Origin: Melampsora larici-populina 98AG31
Taxonomy: Eukaryota; Basidiomycota; Pucciniomycetes; Pucciniales; Melampsoraceae
Assembly (NCBI RefSeq): GCF_000204055.1
Contig: NW_006768800.1
Location: 371,967-435,966, forward strand
DNA: 64,000 bases
Direction of reading: 5' to 3'
A program made the translations under genes and the position numbers. Below, piece by piece: positions 20,067-32,209 of the stretch; position 1 is the first letter of the stretch; every line of letters starts with the position of its first letter. A model generated the notes under the pieces. The model searched no databases and had not been told where the DNA came from. It worked only from the letters and a program-made list of their open reading frames with translations.

Positions 20067-21131
20067 ACATCACACACTGTGAATAAAGGATAAGTTATCA
20101 TTGGTGATGTACCCTGACCCATCTTACTCACATAGGACAAAGGTACCCTAGATGCCTTTGTTGTTCCTTGAAGAATTGCTCAATAAAACTGGTCTTGTGT
20201 CATAGGTTCAATATATCCTTCAGGAACTTTGGGATCATAGCAAAAAGGAATGTGTTTAGCTGAAACACCATCTTACAAAAAAAGTCTCACAAAGTCTTTA
20301 AATGAAGGCAAAATGATCCCTTATGATACTGAGATACTATTAAGTCAGTACCTGAGAGAAAAGATGATATAGTTTGATATAACCCCTCCTTCAATCAAGA
20401 TCAAACCTCCCAAACTTTGATTGGTAAATCAAGTTCCCAAACAGACTACCAAAAAACAAAGAGGTTGAAATTTCAAAAAAGAAACATCCTATTCCACTTG
20501 AATTCATAAAAAACAATTACATTATATTTTGTTTCACATCAGCTTTGGTAATCATTATAAATTTGATCCTTCATCTTTTTGACTTCTTGATTTCTTACAA
20601 AAAGTAGCAGCAACAAATAAAGGAGAGACTAAAGTAGCATCAGCCAAGACCTAAGAAGACCAAACACATCACAGTTAGGTAATTGATTTATAAACAACAT
20701 AAATTGATATATAAAAGGTGACTAACTTGGACACTGTCTGAATCCATGTTAATCTTTCCTCAACGGACTGCTTCATTGGATCCAAGACCAGAATCAGATC
20801 CATCTAATTCTTGACCCGGGTCAACATACAAAGCATATTCCACTCCATTCCTCTACATACCTGTCCCCAAAAGGAAAATATTGATAAAACAAGTTGAATC
20901 AACAATGAGTGAGAGAAATTCAGAAAAGGTTAAACCGGCTTACATGTGATGTGACATTGCATCAACAATTTGATGTTTACAAACACCATCACCTAAAATG
21001 ATTGTACTGGCTATTTTAGGTGATCTACGGGATCCATTTTAATCAAACAAAAACATATCACCAAAAGATTAAGAGCTGCATAATTGTCAATCAGATTTAT
21101 ATTTTTCTTATAATTCAGGGCAGAATGAGGA

Positions 21132-21932
21132 TCAGGATTTCAATTCCAAGTCTTTCAATTGCTTTAGAAGGAGTCGAATTGTTTTTTTTGATTTGGCTTC
21201 TCTCCTTTGATTTAAAATTGGCATAAAGCAATCTTCAAATGGATAATAGTTTACATTGGGTACAAATAAATTTTCTATACGAATTGAACCTGATTTGTGT
21301 GAATTTGACCTCGAGTTCGAATCAAAAGATGATAGATAAGTTGAACCTAAAAATTTGACGATGTCATCTTGTATATCTCCTGCTGTGAGTACAATTACTG
21401 ATAGGTATGACAGTTCATTCGAAAACTTGAGCATTTCTTGTAATCCTGATGACATCAAATTTGAGGTGAAACCTAAGAATCGTTTTTTCATCTTCAGTTG
21501 AATGTGGAGTCATGGTTCGCTTGTCATCTGATAAAATCCATCAACACTAAAAAGGATATTGAATCGAAGATTGGTTAGATATCAAACTTTTTTCGATCTA
21601 TTTGATTGTGACTCGGACGTTTTCTCAAGACTTACCATTTTGTTAATGGTTTTGATTAATTGATATAATGTTGTAGCTTGAGAACCATTTTTTTGACAAG
21701 ATGAAATTAATTGATTTAAATCTAATCTATGATTATAATCTTGATAGTTGATCAAAATCGATTCAGCTGCGATAGGTATTACTATTGAGGTTTTTTCCTA
21801 ATTAGCTTGATTGAAACTGTCCTGATTATCTTCGGTTTGATTCGATTTCATGATTCTTCAAGTGATGATTTCAGCTTGAGTCGTCAAAATTAGACAGTGG
21901 ATTATAAAAGTTAAATCTTCATTTGATGCCAT
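21132..21932 (-). pseudogene. Decayed two-exon gene, unknown protein
   Basis: A start at 21932 (MASNEDLTFI) opens an exon to 21636 that ends in a consensus donor GTAAGT and reads as protein except for TGA and TAG. After the acceptor TTTTTAG near 21547 the frame continues (FYQMTSEP, stop, LHIQLKMKKRFLGFTSNLM...) to 21132. The lysine- and serine-rich sequence with Q/N-rich stretches is clearly not random, but I do not recognise it. Lesions are TGA after MASNED...EIIT (preceded by ACT), TAG, TGA after SEP, and a phase mismatch across the intron. It lies inside the 17.2-24.4 kb element, so it may be cargo. Confidence 0.55.
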
Positions 21933-22079
21933 GATGGCATTGGTGATATGATAGCTCAGTTTCCAGACCGGTTTGCAGATTTTTATCATAGTTGAAAATT
22001 TCCGAAATCGATTCTGAGAGAAACTGTATCATTTAATTCTCCTTTTTCCTTGTTTGGCATTAGACTCATCGAAAAGTAC

Positions 22080-24000
22080 AGTTGAAGTAAGCAGTCAACT
22101 GGTGAGGCTTGGCTTGCAACAATGGATTATACTGGACCTGGATATTCTGCTAAGAGGACGGGTTAGGTAAGATGGCAGAAAAAGAGAAGTGGGTATAAAC
22201 TTGAGCGGAGGTAAATGGTAGTGTTGATGATTGCTTGAGGTTTGTATGTAATAGATGTTGTCCAAGATTGGAATGAGAAGATATATACCAATATGGCACA
22301 AAATATTGTGAGCAGAGCATAAGGAATGTGACCAACATATGGATAGGTATAGCAATCAGTGCTGGCAGGCGCAGCAACTACTGCATGTATATGTACTATA
22401 TTTGGCTGGAAGTGGGAGAAAACTACTTGCATTGCATAAAAACTTGTTGAATTGGAGCGTGAAAAGAAACTTTATTCGGCAAGCAGCTTTTGCAACATGG
22501 TAGAGGATGGAATTGAATGGCAGTGGAATAAAAAAATGCCTGTGAAAGGATTGAAAGCCGGATAACGAGGTAGCTGAATATGGCAAGAGGGCTTTGAAGC
22601 GGAGTATGTACTATGCACGTCCGTATTTAGCATTTGATGTAGAGTAAGCAGGTCCGTGATTAGGATCATGACACTGGGAAATTTGATAACAAGTTGAGCT
22701 TGTACTGGATTTAGCAAAACACGGGAAATATTTCAAGAATTTAACTGTGCCAAGCAAAATTAATGAAAAAAAGGTGAAATATTTTGGAATATAAAAGGAG
22801 GCCAACTTGGAGGCAAGAAATGTTCAATCCACGCGCACCTCGCGAGCAAATCAAGGTTTCGAAAGATTCCTGATGGCTGAAACTGAGGTGCACCGTGGAT
22901 AGGTGTAAACCTGTAAATTCTTCTTTTCGAGCAAAGCCTTAGGCATAAATGCCGAGTTTTTGCTTGAAAGGGGGGATTTATGAATTTACATTTATTTAAT
23001 GGTAGTAGTAGTGGAAATTAAGGTTGCCAAGAGGATTTTCCGGGATTTTTAAGGTTATAGAAGATGATGTCATATTACACGAGCAAGAAAAAGAGAGTAG
23101 CAGCTGTGAAAAGTGAAGAAAATAGGTGAAAATCGTCGAAAATGGAGGTTTTCAGCTAATTACATATGTCAAATGACGTCAGATAAAGTTGGTAGATGGC
23201 TCATTCAACGCAGAAGAGTGGATTACGTAATGTACAACCTTTAAATCATTAGTAACGGAGGTGTATGTAAAAAGTTATAAGGGAAATAAGAAATTGGTGT
23301 GAATGTCAAATTTACAGTCACAAGTCACATGTAACACCAAAAACCTTAACTTCACAACTCAATATCTTACTCATCACTCATCAGAAGTAGGTCATGTAGG
23401 TGTCAGAAATGATCAGTAACACGTGGGCTACAAGATGCACTTTAGTAATCAAAAATTGGAGCACATATGAAAAAATTCGTAATCTCAAAAATTGGGTTTC
23501 AGCTAGTTTACAAGGAAAAAATCACCTGTATTCATCTTAAGAAGTGTTGTACATCATATTATTGCGTCATTGATCACTTTTGGCTGTGAAAATTACATCA
23601 TACATTAGTAACAAGATCATTACATTGCGTCATTACATGGTTTTTAGGGTTATTTAGGCGGATTTGACTGGTTTTTGAAGCTGTTGACTGTTTTAGAAGT
23701 TGTTACATGTGGATATAAGTACTCCTTGATGATTTTAGGATTGTAGCACCCTTTTCTGCATCTTATACCTTTGTTGTAGTGTTATAAATCATCATTTATT
23801 TACTATATTTGTACTAAGATCACTTAAATCCGCCCCTTCAAAGCAAGGAGAAATTTATTTACGTGTGTTAAAGACTACAAGTCAAATTGGGAATAATACT
23901 TACAACAGTATTGCTAGTAATAAACATAGTGTGTGACTTTTTTGCGCTTAAAATCTGTGAATAATACTACACAACAGTATTGCTTTATTTTCTCTGGTGC
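22080..24000. repeat. Old retroelement-like repeat, copy 2
   Basis: Diverged partner of the 17400-20066 repeat (see there for matched segments). A TATA-like GATATAAGT at 23712-23720 followed by pyrimidine-rich DNA would suit an LTR promoter. Minus-strand open frames at 22095-22432 and 22356-22805 are by-products of the purine-rich plus strand and are not listed as genes. Confidence 0.35.
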
Positions 24001-24397
24001 TTTATCTATTTCTCTGTTATCACAAAGTGGTCAGCAAGTGCCCTTGTGCTGGTTTCTTTGAAGAAGGCAGTCTTTGGGCAACTTCTACTATATTACACGT
24101 AGTAGATTATCCCTTCTTAGGTGTTGTAAAGCTCTTGTTGAGCTTTAAATACTACAGCGGTCGGGCAAATATTGCGGAAAATGCGCAATATTGCCCTATT
24201 TCTGCAAGATTTTCCCTAAATAACTGTCAAAAACCGACTGCAATTGCGGTGCGGGTTTCTGAGCAACGGGTTTTTTGAACCTGGGTTGTGGAGCGCTGGC
24301 ACCGCACTATATTGTGTTGCTATTGCGTGCCCAAAAGCGCTACGCAACCACACCACAACCGCAACATAGTGTGGTGCTCTTGCGGTATTGGCCTTGT

Positions 24398-24808
24398 GAT
24401 GTTGAGACCGAGGTGCAAATGCATTACTACACTGAATACACGGTGTGATGTCCCTTCATCAATGTGTAGTTTGGTTTGAACCAAGTGTGGCTGCCTGAGA
24501 AAAGTGGACTCAATAGTTCTCTTATTTCATAATAAGGGAAAGTCGCTTGGGAAAAGAGGGCACACTGGTCGCACAAGCACAAACTTTTTGAGTGGGGATG
24601 ATTTGATTACGTCACACTGAAGTCAGAAATAAGGGCTATCCAAAATAAGAGAAATCTGCCATGGTAGACAACTTTTAAGAGCGTCAGAGAGAGGAAAGCT
24701 GACAAGGTTTATTGCTCAGTCGGAAGAAATTGAAACAAAACAATCTTTTGGAGGAAACAAATGAATTGCCAAAACAAACAAGCAAAATGGAATTGATTGT
24801 GAACAATA
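24398..24808. other. No feature seen
   Basis: AT-rich spacer with several near-repeats of AATAAGGG and AAATAAG. No gene, no terminal repeats. Confidence 0.4.
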
Positions 24809-26831
24809 TCAATCTGAGAATTGGGAGCAGATGTCCTGAATGAAGTCAGGTACAGCCTTCCACAGATCCTCTGCATGAGCGAAGGAGATCCCCATGCTTC
24901 GGAAATTGGCCACCGTATAGGTGCTACAGTCTAATAAACTTCTGAAATCATCAATACCTTCATTTGATAAAGCTTTGCGAGTCTGGACCATTTTGGGTGT
25001 GATACCCACGAAGTTCAGGAAATCCTCAAACTGAGGGATATCTCCAGGAGGAGGTGATAGACGGGGTGTTTGAGCAGTAGGCAAAGAGGTCGAAATGGGA
25101 GGGTTTGGAATCAAGGGTCCAGGCAAGGCACCAGTAATCGGGGCTGAAGGTGTGGCATAGAGGGGAGGAGTTTGACCGTAAGGGGGGGGGGAGGTTGTCC
25201 ATGATAATTGTGATGGATGACTGTTGCATCTGAAGTCGCGCTTGACAAAGTGCCTTGGCCTGAATTGAGACCAAGTAGTAGATTTTTTTCTTTCTCATAG
25301 TCGGCAACATTGATCCACTTGGGACCGGGTCGTGTCATTGGCGGATTGACATCATTCACCCCGGGCTTCCCATCAGCCTGAGTTAGTCACCAAAAATTCA
25401 GCTAGGATGATCTTGAATAGGAGTGAAAGATAAACGAGTAAGATTCAACTGACCCAGTCGTTAGCGCAGATTCAGATTTGCGCGGTATTTAAGAGCAACA
25501 CCTTCCCAGTATCCTTTGGATTGACGACACTCGCAACAATTTCACCTGCTTTGAAGTCTTTTTCAAAGCGTGTCATCAAGGTGCAAAGGTTTCGTTCCCC
25601 AGGGCTAAGGATGTCCTACTGGTGAGAGGGTAAGTCAGTTTGGCTAAAATTGAAAGAATAGTAGTGAATGATTTCACTTACACCAACCGAACACTCAGAA
25701 TCGAGTCCATCCAAGGTGTCGGAGTCCAGTGGGGGGATTGATTGACTCGCCAAAGCCCAAACGGAGTTTGCAGTGGATCGAGGGTCATGGTGCACAAGCT
25801 TAACACCCATGACCGTGGTGGCCTTAGTGGTCAACACAGCATAGATGAAATCGTTGAAAGCAAGAGGGCTAGAGATGGGGACTTTGTCGTTACACTTGTA
25901 TTGACGGTGACCGTTGATAAACCCCTGGATTGACAGGCTACGGTCGTCCCAGGCGCGGCAAAGGGCTGTGGATACCCCGGGTAAGCTTTCGTCACAGGAG
26001 CAAAAAATTTTGACTAAGAAAGGAGCAAACATCATATGTTTGGGGGTGAGGGTGATACTGTGTGGGAGAGGGGGTTTGAAGTTAATAAATTTGGGCTTGG
26101 AAGCTTTTTGAAGGCTAGGTCAAGTGTCACCAGGGGTGCGTTGACGTTTTGTCTGGGAAGGTTCGGTGTCGGGTTCCTGGGGTTGATGGATGTTGAAATG
26201 CACCTGGAAATTTCGGGCTTCGTCTGGAGCGTTGATGCGAGGATCAATGAGAACTGGCTCTGGAAGAGGACCAGCTGCGTAATCAATTGTGTCAGTGTCA
26301 GTTGTTTTTTACCTCATCATGCGCCAGCGATGAACTACTTACTATCGTCATCATCATCCAGGTGCGCGGGCCCGACATTTGAAAAGGCTGTGTAAACAAA
26401 TAATCAAAAGGAGTGAGTGTCATTCTTTTGAGGTCATATGAAATCAATCAACATAGCATTGACTCACCATCATCATCCATGTCCGTGTCGGCGGTAGTGT
26501 CATTGAACTCAGGCTGGGGTGCGGCTCTTTTTAAAGCGGGACTTAGGGCATTGACCTGATGACGTCCAGGTGTCATCAAGGAGGCCAAGGAGGACGAGCT
26601 AGACAAAGGAGTCAACAACAAAGGCCGGGAGGTGTCAAAGATGGCCGACCAAGTGGATGAAGCAGACTGGGAGGAGTCATAGATGCAGGGGTTGATATGA
26701 CGGTTGTTTGAGGATGCGGAAGACAATTGAGACAAATACGGTGTCGGGAAAGAAGGACTAAGGCTGAAAATTGGGTTGATCATGGCGTTGGGGGGATATT
26801 GCGGTGACATGTACGAAGTAGACATAGGCAA
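24809..26831 (-). pseudogene. Decayed multi-exon gene, unknown protein with C-terminal helical domain
   Basis: Exons read 26831-26468 (donor GTGAGT), 26387-26343 (donor GTAAGT), 26274 to about 25681, then about 25615-25450 and 25380-24809. The N-terminus is Ser/Pro-rich and ends in an acidic run (DTDMDDDG). The centre has FCSCDESLPGV and SPLAFNDFIYAVLTT. The end, from FEDFLNFVGI to DFIQDICSQF, looks like a small helical, SAM-like bundle. Disabling changes are TGA at 26120-26122 (after ACT), TGA at 25472-25474 and a frame slip in a run of ten Cs at 25182-25191. Correct splice sites show that it was a real gene. The function is unknown; a repeated rust family is possible. Confidence 0.65.
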
Positions 26832-28459
26832 ATAGGGTCTGTTTGGATAAACCCAGAGAGACTTCAGTTAGTTGACTCCTGAGGAGGAGGTTTATTGTTT
26901 ATAATAATTTGTTGTCATTATAAGTGAAGGTTGGATCCTGGACCTTCCTTTAATCCTTATAGTAACAGATCAAAGAGTGAGTTAGTTCACCAATCTGGTT
27001 GTCCTTAAAGTCACCAACTCGGGGTTATTCTTAAGGTCACCAGCCTGAAGTTCTTCTTAAGGTCACTAGCCTGGAGTTGTTGGAGGTCACTAGCCTTGAT
27101 TGGGTTTCTACTTAGGGGAAGTAGAGGATCCAGAGGGGAGTGAAGAATGTATTACCTCTTTTTAATCAGGGATCTGATTAAAGTTGATGAAGCTTATCAC
27201 TAGTCTTATTTATATATAAGACTCTTGATATTTACTTCAGGTGAACTTTAGTTGTTCTTTAAAAGTAGTGGGTAATTATTGCTTGGGGGGAATCTCTGAC
27301 GGCTGAGAGGGGTTTGTATACTCTCCTCTCTAAAGCTAACTGTAGTGATATTTGTTATTATCACTACATTGGTTCAGGGTTAGTCATTAACATATAGTAA
27401 TGATTGTTACTAGTAATGCTTAATTACATATAGATGTTATGTGTGATATGTAATATAAGCATTTGACTCTTGAAACTGAGTTATGAGGTGTAAATGGTGA
27501 TTTATTACATATTACATGTTGTTTTACAGGTTCATGTATATGTAATAAAGGTTTTGATACATTGTATTACGTGTTACATACAGTCTATGCTCAGCATGTA
27601 ACATGTAATTAATTTTATACATGGTGTTTTTTACTGTTACAGGTTGGTTTTGGGTACATGTATATGTACTCAGGGCTGACACTGTGGTTGTCGAACCTGA
27701 AGGAACCTGACGGAACCTGACGGCCTAGTTGGGTTGAAGCTGTGGTTGTCAAACTTGAAGACCTAGTTGGGTTGTTTGCAGGATGCTCGGATCCTCAACC
27801 TGTGGTTGTGGAGCTCAAACAGACACAGCTGGATGGATGAGGTCGATGATTGAATGGCCAACCAAACAAGGTTGGCCAAACGCCGGTCGGGGTGAGGTGA
27901 TTGGTGAAAAATTGGGGGAAGTTAGCCAGAAGGTGTATTGTTCTGCACAATGATCCAACGGCGCGGCCAAACAGACGGTTGACTAACCCTGGGCTGCGGA
28001 TAAGCATATAGTATGCTTATAGACAGCCCTGTATGGCCTGTATTTGGCCGTGGCGTTTCCAAAAAAACACATGGGATTTTTCGACCAGACACGAATATTG
28101 TGAACAGCTGTAAATCTTAGTCTTTGGTAAGATCTGATATGTAGTATTGAAGATTGGAAAAAAAAGACAAGACACACTCATTAAGAAAAAGCTTAAGCCT
28201 AAGCAAGTTACAGAGATAAGATATATCAAGATATGACAAGCTCATAAGTATCTGTGTACTCTGAAAGAGGAATAGTTCATGATCCTAAAAGATAATCAGT
28301 CTCATTGAAGCTATTCAAATAAAGAAACAGAATCACAACCCACCTCACTGCCCCATTGTGGTCCTACTTCATTTCCAGGCAATATTATACATGTCTGAAA
28401 GGTCTTGTAAATTCATGTGTGAAGCTCTGATATATCCTCTTTCTAGAAGCTACATTTCT
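26832..28459. other. Non-coding region with short repeats
   Basis: TAGGGTCTGTTTGG at about 26838 resembles an hAT-type terminus, and GGCCAAACAGAC lies inverted at about 27974, but no target duplication was found. Four related AAGGTCAC(C/T)A...CCTG units lie at 27010-27095. GTTACAGGTT...CATGTATATGTA repeats at about 27520 and 27640. A palindrome TAAGCATATAGTATGCTTA is at 28002-28020. No gene seen. Confidence 0.4.
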
Positions 28460-31200
28460 TTAGTAGCTTGTAAACCTCTTACATTTTTTTGCTCTGTGAG
28501 CTTCTAGTAGTGGCCTTCCTATCAGACTGTGACTGTCACTACCTCTCTGCTCAGCGCTTACAATTGATCTTGAGATCTTGTTGTCTGGCGTGAGCTTCTC
28601 AAATGAATCCATGTGTTGAATCGAGTAAATGTCATCCATTCCCATATGTGTAGCTCACAATACTATAGTCTGGTCATCATAAAAAATGTCTCAAAAGAAA
28701 AGCTGAAATCTCTTGGATGAGGATTACAATCAAGCCTCCAGCATTGAAACGCATTGACCATGTTTGACATCAGAGGTTGATCAAGTGAGTTGCTGGCCTT
28801 TTACCACTTTCGGAAGGTATATCCCACGCTTCGAGTTGTGAGTCGTCCTAGGGTTTCATGCTCAGCCAGACAATATGCTGAAATATTAGCAGTTGTATTG
28901 TTAAGCCATTCATCCAGGGCTCAAGAATGACAGGGACACCCCTGGGGAGTCAAAGACTTGTAGAACCTGAACGAGCTGGTGACCACCCGATTGTCGCCTA
29001 TTTCTTGGTTTTCCGTCATCTCGTAAGTCATCGATTTGACTTTATCGAGGTCTGTTCAGCTCGGGGAACCAAACTCATGTGACTAAAGGTTATCATTCTT
29101 TTCCGCGCAACTGGTAAAGCCAGTGTTGCCAAGCGGACGGACAGGCCATCGATATCGAACACTCTGACCAATTGTGGCGGGAGAAACTCGATCGAACTCG
29201 CGATCAACGAAGGGCATGCGTGTCCAAATTTGCTTCACTCAGTCTCTACAATGATACTGTATTCACGGTGCATGATTCAAGAACGTGTTGTTTTGATAAT
29301 CTGGTCAAACGATAGTCAAGTCTCGTGTTGAAAAGATGACTGTGGCCGATGAGCTGTGCACCATGCGATAAGCCGACTGCTTGTGCTCCGCAACACGGAT
29401 TGACTGAGCTATCGACTTGTAATTGAAACATCGTCAGAATTCCTAGGTCTCAAACCAGAAATCCAAAGACAATTTTGATGACACAGCGCGGAGGCCGCTC
29501 GCCCGAGTCAATTAATGAATCGGATTTGATGAGACACAATCCAGACCATGCCTGCTTAACAACTCTCATCAACTTCTGTAATGGTCTCGATTGAATTAAA
29601 CCATCAAGTACGTCTTGATGAACACAAACCGAGGCTACGCTCATTGACATTGGACACGCAAAAAGTGGGGTCATACACGCAACGTCCGGTTATTCCTGCA
29701 CAATCGACATGCCTCTCAGCCAGTAGATATACGAGCTTTACTCACACCAGTGGATTCATGCTGAACAGAAAAAACAGATTGATATCGATGATGAGACAAT
29801 GGAAGCATAGGCTTAGATTTAGACACAAGTTTTTGCAAACTATGTATGATGTTTAGATCTCGCATTCTTCAATTCCGTCAATTCTGGAATATCTTTTGAT
29901 TCTTTGTGTTCTGTGATCTAGAAACAATTTCAAATGGTAATCTAGTTGAAGTAATTCTAACAAAACTTTCATGATGGTTTTCTTCTGAATCTCTTATGTT
30001 CAGCAATTGTGTTTGCGGAATAATTGGTCCTTGAATTGATCCATCATTATATAGAATTGTTGAACATGTGAATTATTATTTGGTTAACTAGATACACCAA
30101 TTTGTAGAATAGGTTAAATAAGTCGCTTTGAATTGTTTGATCCTATTTGACTCGGGAAGGATAAACAAGAGGGATTTCCACAATGTGATTATTGTTGCTC
30201 TCTTGCTAAAATTCAAGTGACAGTAGTGCCAATGGTTCATTATCAATTTCAAGATTATTATGCAATGATTGTGAATATTCACTCTAACACCATCTATCAA
30301 TTCATATTTCTTGATCCGAAGTTCATCAGAATTGAATGCAATGCTTTCTCAATCTGCGTTTTTGTCTAGGAGGTGCGGATGGCGGTGGTGTATATTGATG
30401 ATTAGGAAATAATTGAGGTGATCCTAATTTGTTTTGCGACATAGTATGTCGCTCATGTGATAATCCAATACGCATATCAATCCTTGAACCAGGTGGTGCA
30501 GCTGATAAAACTGGTTGCGATGTCCGCCTCAAAGAATGACCGTCTTCACTCTACAAATCTAACTCTAACACAAAATTGACCAGTTGGCGGGTCTCGTGGA
30601 GATGGTGATCCACTAGAAGTGGGAAAGTGTGGTGCTGAGATGGAAATTGAATCGTGGTCCAACAAATCTGTACTATTATTTTGATGACACAAACTAGAGA
30701 GAGTGAGTCTTTTGGAGTTCCAGGAATTATGTTGAGATCTTGGGATATCTCGTTAAGCTTGAAGTGGATCTACTGATGATTGAGTGAAACCATTACGTGT
30801 TTCTTCTCATGCGCCAGAAAATAGTCTACTCGAGGCTGTAATCATATTCACTGTCATTCAGATAATCCGGAACTTGTCCATGAGGAAAAAGAAACTTACC
30901 AGAATGTCGATTTTTACTTGTGCTTGCACAACATTTAGCAGCAGCGAAATTCACATCATCAGAGATATCCCCAGTCTCAAGCATCATTCCATTTGATGAG
31001 ATAGTAGATTATCGACTTGGATTTCCATTCTTATGATGATGATCAATTAAGTTGAGCTTTGGAAGAGTCATCGCACCATAGATCCTTAATTTGAACAAAG
31101 TTGATCAATGTCTGGCAAACTATTATGGATCACATGTTCCTCGTTTGTTTTCAACTTGACTCATTAGTAGTCTTGTGTTCAAACTCATGATTTGAGTCGT
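28460..31200 (-). pseudogene. Heavily mutated multi-exon gene, unknown protein
   Basis: The minus strand reads as protein over 2.7 kb in pieces broken by stops. Examples in order are LPKLNLIDHHHKNGNPSR, an exon ending KNRHS with donor GTAAGT near 30898, acceptor GATTACAG, then LSSLCHQNNSTDLLDHDSIS, PPPSAPPRQKRRLRK, SLHNNLEIDNEPLALLSLEF, RDSEENHHESFVRITS, MPFVDREFDRVSPATIGQ, ALDEWLNNTTANISAY, and a last exon from MDDIYSIQHMDSFEKL to 28460. The stops are mostly TGA and TAG where Arg or Gln codons would fit, several as TTGA. Intact splice sites and composition argue for a former gene. I do not recognise the family; the 5' limit is uncertain. Confidence 0.6.
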
Positions 31201-31410
31201 GATAGTAAGATCAATCCCAACCGGTCAGGCAGCCAAAGGTATGAATCTAGTATGACAATACGATGTTAAGCGATGTATTTACGCCAAATTTCACCAGCTT
31301 TGGAAGTAGAAACCGGATCTCTCCTTGAAGATGTACGATCAAGCAACACAAACGTTTTCAAATCGTGTATCTGAACAGCTTGCTTCCTGGGTCTTGAAGA
31401 CAGACCGACT

Positions 31411-31605
31411 TATTGTCTAGAGACACCGGTCCATTGTCCGAGCAAGCAAAGACCGTATATAGACTTGTGAAAATGTGCACACGTATAACAGCACTAAAGT
31501 TTACCGACATATTATCCAAAGACACCGGTTCATGATTGAGCGAGCAAGCAAAGAGCGTACAGCGACTTGTACAGATGTGCACACGTATAACAGCACCAAA
31601 GATTC
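31411..31605. repeat. Two-copy tandem duplication, period about 99 bp
   Basis: Both copies share AGACACCGGT, GAGCAAGCAAAGA and TGTGCACACGTATAACAGCA, at 31421 and 31520 for the first motif. They have diverged by several substitutions. Not coding. Confidence 0.7.
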
Positions 31606-32209
31606 CGGGCGGAGCCGCTAACATCTGAGACCTTCACTAAGAGATGGGAAGACAGTTTCCACTTTAAAGTGATCATATGTGAGGTGATTTGAGACAGTCT
31701 CAAGATATGAAGTTCATTTCTCAATGTGAATGCAACGCGATTGGTGCATGAATAGACACATTAATCGATCACCTAAATCTGATGATGAGATCACCAAAGC
31801 TTCACAAGATGATATATCATGTTGTTTTATTTGTTGCTTGAACAACCTGTGCAAAGTAAATTCTGTGGCAACTCAGATGTTACTTGTTTTGAAGGTACGC
31901 TGGATTCTGACGCGACCAAAACCGCGTATTGAAAGGAAAAAGCGTACAAAGTATGCCGAATAGATTAGGTCAACCATAATATGCAAATCACGACTTCGTC
32001 GCTGATGATTATGCATATCCATGCCTAGGATCCCGGATTTTTGACGCGGGGTCCTCATCATCTAAGGAGTACGCGTACACCATGCTAAGCTTATACAGTT
32101 CCTTTCTCTCTACCTGTCACCTGATCACTTTCCAAATCTCGCGAACTAGAATTTCTCCTCGTTTTGATCACATCACCCTGGTCAACTGAGTTCTATCAAC
32201 TTCATCAAA
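31606..32209. other. No gene; upstream region of the next gene
   Basis: AT-rich DNA. TATGCAAAT and ATGCATAT lie at about 31981 and 32012. A pyrimidine-rich leader (32100-32160) precedes the ATG at 32210. No clear TATA box. Confidence 0.35.

Larger units (their letters stand above)
17232..24390. mobile_element. Putative 7.2 kb terminal-inverted-repeat element, decayed
   Basis: The left end CAACACCGCAAGTGC and the right end read inward, CAATACCGCAAGAGC, match at 13 of 15 positions. GCCTTGT follows directly on each outer side (17225-17231 and 24391-24397), a 7 bp direct repeat. Both subterminal regions (17232-17370 and 24290-24390) are GC-richer and dense in TTGCGT/ACGCAA and GTTGTGG motifs, like subterminal repeats of hAT-like elements. 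No transposase was found inside; the interior holds retroelement-like repeats and a gene relic. Class and unity are inference. Confidence 0.45.

Noticed and set aside
26838..27990. hAT element bounded by GTCTGTTTGG motifs
   Set aside because: The two motifs are inverted but no 8 bp duplication or transposase was found; kept only as a remark.
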